Shown: one piece after another, positions 53,195 through 58,454 of the stretch
Layout: each line of letters begins with the position of its first letter
Position numbering within the stretch: position 1 is the first letter of the stretch
NCBI GenBank assembly: GCA_018242605.1
Contig: JAFEBP010000005.1
Coordinates: 960,027-1,018,480 of the forward strand
Reading direction: 5' to 3'
Source of the DNA: Planctomycetota bacterium
GTDB taxonomy: Bacteria; Planctomycetota; Phycisphaerae; Phycisphaerales; UBA1924
DNA: 58,454 nucleotides
The notes under the pieces: generated by a model
Databases searched by the model: none
Told to the model about the DNA's origin: nothing
Seen by the model: only the letters and a program-made list of their open reading frames with translations
Translations under genes and position numbers: made by a program

Positions 53195-54886
53195 TCAGCA
53201 GCCGCCGGACCACCTGTCAAAGAACGACCCCACGTCATCACCATTGACCGCGCCGTCGCCGTTCACGTCCGCGGCATCGGCGCCCGCCGACCAAGCGGCA
53301 AAGAACGCGTCAACATCGCCCCCGTCAACACCGCCGGAGAGATCAAAGTCGGCGACACAATGGGGCGCGAAGTCGGCGATGAATATGCCAGAAGTCCCAT
53401 CCGTAAACGTCAAGCCGAAGGCCAGTTGCCCGGTGTTGTTCAGCGGCCGCGCGTTGGACGCACCGCCCGCGTGTTCAGATGTCAGCAGCAACGAACGGAC
53501 CGTGCGGGAATCACCTGGCGACACGTCGAACGGCTGAGTCTCCGCCGCGATGAGGTGCAACTGTCCATCGAGATCCGTCGCCCAGATGCCGTTGAACAGC
53601 ACGCCTCCCGAGACCGGCGGCGCCGCCAACGCCTGCACTACGACCTGCCCGGGATCGGCGACGCAGACAGTTGAGATTCGGCTGTACGTCAAATCTGGTG
53701 AAAGCCCCACCGCCGGCATGTTGCCGCTCAAGACAACCCGCAGACTCTGCGGATTGCCCGCGGCGACTACAGGCCCGCGGTAGTAGTTCACGCCGCCAAT
53801 GCTCTCGTAAAGCCCAAAGATGGCCGCCACCTGATCGCCACCAGGGCTCACGCGAGCATCGATCAGTCCGGACGCGGTGAACCCCACCGGTAAGTTCGCG
53901 ATCGTCGGACGGGGCGGCACTACCTGGGCCAACGTTCCTGGCCTTCCCTGGAACAAGGACTTCCCGATGTGAGTATCCGCCGCAAATGTTACCAGACCGG
54001 CGCGGCTCACAAACGGTGTGTAGAGGTTCACGAACACATCCATCGGAACACCGGTGGGCGCTGCATCGCCGGCTCTTGCCAGCACAGCCGGGGCAGCCAC
54101 GTCAAGCCCGTACAAAATCAAGCCCGCGGATTGATTCCCGCGTCGTGCGAGAATGTTGAGCACCCATTCGCCGCCGGGTCCGATCCCGACTGCGTTCATC
54201 TCCGCGACCGTCCAGCCTACCGGGAAGCCCGGCGCCGCGCTCCCTCCGAACAGCGCGGGGACCAAAGTACTAGCCGCAAGTCCCAGGCAGGTATCCGAGG
54301 GATAGGGCACCGAGGTGAACACTCGCAATGCCGCGGCGATGCGTCCGCCTGCCGCCGCAAAACTACTGGCGCCGCGCCACTGACTGGCCGGGAATCCAGG
54401 GACCGGCTGTCCATACATAGCCAGCATCTCGTATCGAGACGCTCGGACGGCAAACACTCCCCCCACCATCGATTGGCCCGTTCGGACCGCGCCGCTCGCG
54501 AACACGGCGCCGGAATCATCGAGCAGATAGGTGTCAGAGCCACCCCATGGCCCGAACGCACGGTCTGCAGGTTGGCCTGGGATTGAACTGCCTTCTCTTG
54601 CCACGGTCGAAAGTCCGCCGCCTCGAAGAATCCACAAACCTGTATCTGAGTTCCCGTCGACAGCCGGCCCGGAAATGGCCGCCGAGAACAGCACATCTCC
54701 CGCATCGTTGATCTGCGGGGACTGCATGCTGTTCGAGAACACCACGCCTGCAGGCGCAGATGGAACCGACTGACCGCTGAGCGCAACAACACCAACTCGC
54801 GGCGGAGCCGCCGCGACATCAGAGTGACACACGCCCAACGCGCCCCCGATGGCCATGAAAGCCACGGGCAAACGGCGCAGAGACAT
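53195..54886 (-). CDS. Secreted protein with C-terminal GC-type dockerin-like module
   Basis: 563 residues. Signal peptide (RRLPVAFMAIGGALGVCHSDVAAA), then a long beta-rich region with repeating segments such as INDAGDVLFSAAI, LDDSGAVFASGAV, VSRAGLVTFAADT, LNNTGQLAFGLTF, consistent with propeller-like blades of a type common in planctomycete exported proteins. The last 54 residues (CVADFDLSGGVDGGDVDAFF ... DVNGDGAVNGDDVGSFF) form two Asp-rich EF-hand loops and end in Gly-Cys, matching the end of the protein at 2-889. The shared ending suggests a common sorting or anchoring route. AAGGAG lies seven bases before the ATG. Confidence 0.85.
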   Translation of the reverse strand: MSLRRLPVAFMAIGGALGVCHSDVAAAPPRVGVVALSGQSVPSAPAGVVFSNSMQSPQINDAGDVLFSAAISGPAVDGNSDTGLWILRGGGLSTVAREGSSIPGQPADRAFGPWGGSDTYLLDDSGAVFASGAVRTGQSMVGGVFAVRASRYEMLAMYGQPVPGFPASQWRGASSFAAAGGRIAAALRVFTSVPYPSDTCLGLAASTLVPALFGGSAAPGFPVGWTVAEMNAVGIGPGGEWVLNILARRGNQSAGLILYGLDVAAPAVLARAGDAAPTGVPMDVFVNLYTPFVSRAGLVTFAADTHIGKSLFQGRPGTLAQVVPPRPTIANLPVGFTASGLIDARVSPGGDQVAAIFGLYESIGGVNYYRGPVVAAGNPQSLRVVLSGNMPAVGLSPDLTYSRISTVCVADPGQVVVQALAAPPVSGGVLFNGIWATDLDGQLHLIAAETQPFDVSPGDSRTVRSLLLTSEHAGGASNARPLNNTGQLAFGLTFTDGTSGIFIADFAPHCVADFDLSGGVDGGDVDAFFAAWSAGADAADVNGDGAVNGDDVGSFFDRWSGGC

Positions 54887-55123
54887 ACGCTGCTCCTTCT
54901 AGCACTCTCTTTGGATGTCCGAACGGGTCAAGAAAACCCCTCCGAATGGAGGTCGCTATGAGCCTACAGCGACTTGTACTTCTTGTCAAGTGAGAAGTTG
55001 CGGCATTTTGCTTGAAACGCACGCTTCGGACCGTGATTTCACACAACTCACTTGCCCTTCACGGGGTGGAAAACACACAAAAACCCCGGAATTTTGTACC
55101 CAGTGCGTTCAAAATTATTGTTA

Positions 55124-55139
55124 GGTCGCGCGTCCGACC
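55124..55139 (-). terminator. Weak hairpin directly after the stop of the papain-like gene
   Basis: GGTCG/CGACC (55124-55128 with 55135-55139) sits against the TAG and is followed on the minus strand by an AT-rich TAACAATAATTTT. The stem is short. Confidence 0.35.
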
Positions 55140-55922
55140 CTATTTCGGATCTCGTTTCACGTACGGCATTGCGAACACGCCGCGAACCTTGATGACACGG
55201 CCTCGGCTCGCGCGTTGCTCACAGGTCACGAGCGAAGGCAAGCCCTCCCGCAAAGTGCGCACGGTGTGGACGATCACGCCGTCGTCACCCGGGAAGTTTG
55301 GATCGTACAGACGAATATCGATCGTGTTCTCGTCGATCTTCGTCGCAGCGAACGCGAGCACCTGGTGGTTTTCCCACAATCTGGCGCGTTCCTTCTCGCC
55401 AGACTTGCCGAGTTCGCTGGTATTCGACTTCGCGTAGACCAATCCCAGCGGCACCACTTCGCCCGCATCAAGCCGCTTGATGATCGCGGGGAGTTCAGCG
55501 GCTGTCAGCGAGGCGGTCGAGGGCTCGGCTTCGACGCTTGTATCGGGGAGCTGCATCCACTGCAGGAACTTGGTGGCCATGATGCCCATCGCACCCATGC
55601 TCTGCACCTGCCGCTCGTAGATGTAGTCGTACAGCGGCGTCGCGTCTTTGGGCGGCGTGGTGTCGGCGGGAACATCCCTGTTCGCGAGGAAGTAGTCCGC
55701 CGCGGCGAGCGACATGCCGCCGCATAGCCCGTAATGGTCCGGCAACTGCATCTGCTTCTCGATCCCCCGGTTGCGCAGCGCGGGAGGGAGCGAGGTTCCT
55801 TTGAAGGAGTTGCGAAAGTGAAAGCCGTGCCGAGACGGCACGAACTCGGTGTTCGAACGGTCCGCGACAGTCCCGAAGCACAGCACTGCCGAAGCGATGA
55901 GGGGTGCGAGGCGCGCCAGCAT
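55140..55922 (-). CDS. Exported protein with possible papain-like fold
   Basis: 260 residues from ATG 55922, with a short hydrophobic N-terminus (MLARLAPLIASAVLCFGTVA) that may be a signal or anchor. YGLCGGMSLAAADYF (Cys67 before a helix), WENHQVLAF (His186 on a strand) and IRLYDPNFPGDD (Asp207/Asn209) have the order and setting of a papain-like Cys-His-Asn/Asp triad. No known peptidase family is matched end to end, so activity is inferred from this pattern only. It stands between two unrelated genes. Confidence 0.7.
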   Translation of the reverse strand: MLARLAPLIASAVLCFGTVADRSNTEFVPSRHGFHFRNSFKGTSLPPALRNRGIEKQMQLPDHYGLCGGMSLAAADYFLANRDVPADTTPPKDATPLYDYIYERQVQSMGAMGIMATKFLQWMQLPDTSVEAEPSTASLTAAELPAIIKRLDAGEVVPLGLVYAKSNTSELGKSGEKERARLWENHQVLAFAATKIDENTIDIRLYDPNFPGDDGVIVHTVRTLREGLPSLVTCEQRASRGRVIKVRGVFAMPYVKRDPK

Positions 55923-56157
55923 GCGGCAGTATACGAGCAAGAGGTTTGGATCGTGACGGCACCTTCTCCCCAGGGGTGCACGATGGGCTCCGGACTCACG
56001 CACTCTTGAGGCGCATCGACCGAATTGCCTCCAAACGCTTCCCTACTATCGCTCGGGATTCAAGCACGCGCAAGTACCCACCGCCGCCCCAACTGAATCC
56101 GAAGTTCAGCGTCAAGCCCCTGCCATGGGGTGAAACCAACCTACCCTCTCCCCACTC

Positions 56158-57453
56158 ATGCAACCCCGTCGCCCCACCCGTCAGATTGTGCTCGGTGATC
56201 CCCGCGTCGGCTTCGTCCGCATCGGCGGCGGCCTCCCCAACCGTGACGGCACGCCGACCACGCCCGCACCGATCAGCGTCCAGACCATGACGGCGGGTTA
56301 CACCCACGACATCGACGCATGTGTCCGCGAGATCCACAAGCTCGCCGCGGCGGGTGCCGATGTTGTCCGCGTAGCCGTCCCGGAAAAGAAAGATACCGAC
56401 GCCCTCAAGCACATCATCCCTCAGGTGAAGGTGCCGATCGTCGCGGACGTTCACTTTCATTTCCAACGGGCGCTCGAGGCCGTGGAGGCGGGCGTTCACA
56501 AGATCCGCCTGAACCCCGGCAACATCCAGGACCGCTCGCAGGTGATCGAAGTCATCAAGGCGTGCAAGGCCAAGGGCCTGCCGATCCGCGTGGGCGTGAA
56601 TGAAGGCTCGATCATCGAACGCAAGGACAAGCAGAAGCGGATGAAGGAACTGGGCGCCGTGTTCAGCGAGCACAAGCAGGGTTACCTGTTGGCGATCATG
56701 ATAGCAAAGCTCGAAGAGTACCTGGACATTTTCTACGAGCAGGATTTCTACGATATCGCCATCTCCGCCAAGAGCATGGACGCGTCGCTGGTGATCGACG
56801 CATACACCGAAATCTCTAAGCGGTTCGACCACCCTCTGCACCTGGGCGTCACGCACGCGGGCCCAAAAGAAACCGGCACCATCCGCAGCGTCGTGGCTCT
56901 GGGGGGTCTGCTCATCAACGGCATCGGCGACACCATCCGCATCTCGTACGCCAACGACCCGGTGTACGAGGTGGAGGACGGGCTGGAACTGCTGTACTGC
57001 CTTGGCAAGCGTGAGCGAATCGGCGTTGACCTCATCGCGTGCCCTACGTGCGGCCGCATCCAGGTCGACCTGTTCACGCTCATCCAGGATGTCCGCAAGG
57101 CCTTGGCGAGCAAGATCATCGTTCCGATGAAGGTCGCCGTCATGGGCTGTATCGTGAACGGTCCGGGCGAGGCCGAGGGCGCGGACGTCGCCGTCTTCGC
57201 CGGCGATCGTCGCGGCATCATTTACGTGCAGGGCGAACGAGTCGCCAACGTCCCCGAGCCTGAAATTCTTGACCGACTGCTCAAGGAATGCCTGGATTTC
57301 CAGGGCAAGGTGCAGCGAGGCGAGGCGAAGCTCGGCGAGAAGAAAGTAGAGATCATCCCGCCCGATCCCATCGGGGAGCTCGGCAGCGGTTACGAGAAGA
57401 TCGCCGCGGGCAACGTCGACAAGTTCGCGCCCCTCACGGTCGGTCGATCTTAA
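56158..57453 (+). CDS. ispG: 4-hydroxy-3-methylbut-2-en-1-yl diphosphate synthase
   Basis: 431 residues. Penultimate step of the MEP isoprenoid pathway: MEcPP to HMBPP, using a 4Fe-4S cluster. ADVHFHF and GVNEGSIIERKD belong to the TIM barrel; cluster ligands are Cys295, Cys298 (CPTCGR) and Cys331, with Glu338 (NGPGEAEG). Length and single-domain plan match the common bacterial form without the large inserted domain found in plants and some bacteria. Followed after 54 bases by a thiolase gene on the same strand. Confidence 0.95.
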   Translation: MQPRRPTRQIVLGDPRVGFVRIGGGLPNRDGTPTTPAPISVQTMTAGYTHDIDACVREIHKLAAAGADVVRVAVPEKKDTDALKHIIPQVKVPIVADVHFHFQRALEAVEAGVHKIRLNPGNIQDRSQVIEVIKACKAKGLPIRVGVNEGSIIERKDKQKRMKELGAVFSEHKQGYLLAIMIAKLEEYLDIFYEQDFYDIAISAKSMDASLVIDAYTEISKRFDHPLHLGVTHAGPKETGTIRSVVALGGLLINGIGDTIRISYANDPVYEVEDGLELLYCLGKRERIGVDLIACPTCGRIQVDLFTLIQDVRKALASKIIVPMKVAVMGCIVNGPGEAEGADVAVFAGDRRGIIYVQGERVANVPEPEILDRLLKECLDFQGKVQRGEAKLGEKKVEIIPPDPIGELGSGYEKIAAGNVDKFAPLTVGRS

Positions 57454-57507
57454 ACACCGGTCCTTCGGATTCTTGATCATCGTTTTCTGGTTCTTGGAGT
57501 GTTACGC

Positions 57508-58454
57508 ATGTCTACCCCTGTGATTCTCGCCGCGAAGCGCACCCCGATCGGCAAGTTCTTCGGCGGCTATTCGAAAGTTCCCTCGCCGCAGTTGGGCTCT
57601 TACGCCATCCAGGCGGCGCTCGAGGCCGTGCCCGCGGCCAAAGGCAAGATCGACGAGTGCATCATGGGCTGCGTGCTGCAGGCGGGCTTGGGACAGAATC
57701 CCGCTCGCCAGGCAGCCATCAAGGCCGGTCTGCCCGACACGATCAGCGCGGTCACGATCAACAAGGTCTGCGGCAGCGGCCTTCAGGCCGTCATGCAGGC
57801 GGCCCAGTCGATCAAGGCGGGCGACAACAATATCGTGATCGCCGGCGGATTCGAGAATATGACCGCCGCACCCCACTTCGCCCGTGTGCGTGAGGGTGTC
57901 AAGTACGGGCCGACCCAGATGGAAGACGTGATGGCGTACGACGGCCTGCGCTGCGCGTTCGAATGCTGGGCCATGACCTCCGGCGCGGACTTCATCGCCA
58001 AGAAGTACGAAATCTCCCGGGCCGAGCAGGACCGGTTCTCCGTTCAGTCGCACCAGCGTGCGGCCGAGGCCACCAAGGCCGGCTGGTTCAAGAATGAGAC
58101 CTTTAACGTGACCGGCGAGCAGTGCCTGGACAAGAAGAGCCCGGGCGTGTCGGCCGACGAAGGCATCCGCGCGGAGACGACGCTCGAAAGCGTCTCCAAA
58201 CTGCGAGCCCTGCCCAACCACGAAACCATCACCGCGGCCAACGCCAGCCAGATCAGCGATGGCGCGGCGGCCCTGGTCGTCGCCAGTTCCGCCGCGGCGG
58301 AGCAACTGGGCGCCAAGCCCATCGCCAAGATCCTCTCTTACCACACCAGCGGCGTGGCCCCCAAGGAGATCTTCGCAGCACCGATCACCGGCGTGCAGGG
58401 CGCGCTCGACAAGGCCCGTCTCTCGGTCAAGGACATCGACCTGTTCGAGATCAA
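57508..58454 (+). CDS. Acetyl-CoA acetyltransferase (thiolase), 3' end cut off
   Basis: 315 residues are visible before the window ends; a full thiolase has about 390. NKVCGSGLQAV with active-site Cys88 and GGFENMTAAPH identify a biosynthetic-type thiolase joining two acetyl-CoA to acetoacetyl-CoA, or the reverse. The second Cys and the GGGxG C-terminal motif lie beyond the edge. GGAG precedes ATG 57508. Use in polyhydroxybutyrate, butyrate or fatty acid metabolism depends on genes not seen. Confidence 0.93.
   Translation, partial: MSTPVILAAKRTPIGKFFGGYSKVPSPQLGSYAIQAALEAVPAAKGKIDECIMGCVLQAGLGQNPARQAAIKAGLPDTISAVTINKVCGSGLQAVMQAAQSIKAGDNNIVIAGGFENMTAAPHFARVREGVKYGPTQMEDVMAYDGLRCAFECWAMTSGADFIAKKYEISRAEQDRFSVQSHQRAAEATKAGWFKNETFNVTGEQCLDKKSPGVSADEGIRAETTLESVSKLRALPNHETITAANASQISDGAAALVVASSAAAEQLGAKPIAKILSYHTSGVAPKEIFAAPITGVQGALDKARLSVKDIDLFEI

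Overview
The window is high-GC, densely coded bacterial DNA that most resembles a planctomycete, probably class Phycisphaerae. The clues are secreted proteins ending in a paired EF-hand module with a terminal Gly-Cys, a pseudopilin of the planctomycete type with a FTLIELL methylation motif, Cys-rich TGACC repeat proteins, and very large envelope proteins. Lineage is inferred from gene content only; there is no rRNA in the window.

Layout. 1-2190: the 3' end of a Cys-rich dockerin-type secreted protein, a terminator, and a pseudopilin. 2560-3744: a GT4 glycosyltransferase. 3854-6618: pstC-pstA-pstB phosphate transporter, without pstS or phoU. 6622-23141 (minus): the centrepiece, an envelope-spanning assembly locus with a PilM-PilN fusion, a PilO-PilP fusion, a secretin of about 4,400 residues carrying roughly 46 tandem N1-type domains, and a translationally coupled lipoprotein. 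23283-28991: sugar isomerase-like TIM barrel, CDGSH protein, MoxR ATPase, class II glutamine amidotransferase, two small lipoproteins and an OprB-like porin. 29032-31966: aspartase plus a Dcu C4-dicarboxylate transporter. 32811-37837: PilT-type ATPase, a membrane-anchored GspE/PilB-like protein whose Walker A lysine is arginine, and a large CvpA-like membrane protein. 37917-43436 (minus): tRNA-Gln(UUG), a GlmU-type nucleotidyltransferase, prs, rplY, pth, rpsF, ssb, rplI. 43954-52866: lipoprotein, XerD-type recombinase, a VKOR-DsbA-DsbA fusion, and two conserved-looking exported or anchored proteins. 53195-58454: second dockerin-type secreted protein, a possible papain-fold protein, ispG, and the start of a thiolase.

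How the genes work together. PilMN, PilOP, the giant secretin, the lipoprotein, the PilT and GspE-like ATPases and the pseudopilin together look like most of a type IV pilus or type II secretion-like machine split over several loci. The secretin has about ten times more periplasmic N domains than classical secretins, so it could form an exceptionally long periplasmic tube; this is the best candidate for an undescribed system here. The VKOR-DsbA fusion can supply disulfides to the Cys-rich exported proteins. Aspartase plus Dcu is a standard aspartate/fumarate/succinate exchange module.

Non-coding features of note: a 187-bp segment bounded by 14-bp perfect inverted repeats (2287-2473) with a related copy at 32340-32440, a strongly structured leader before the GspE-like gene, a two-unit tandem hairpin repeat at 46270-46510, and a large near-perfect inverted repeat at 53037-53128.
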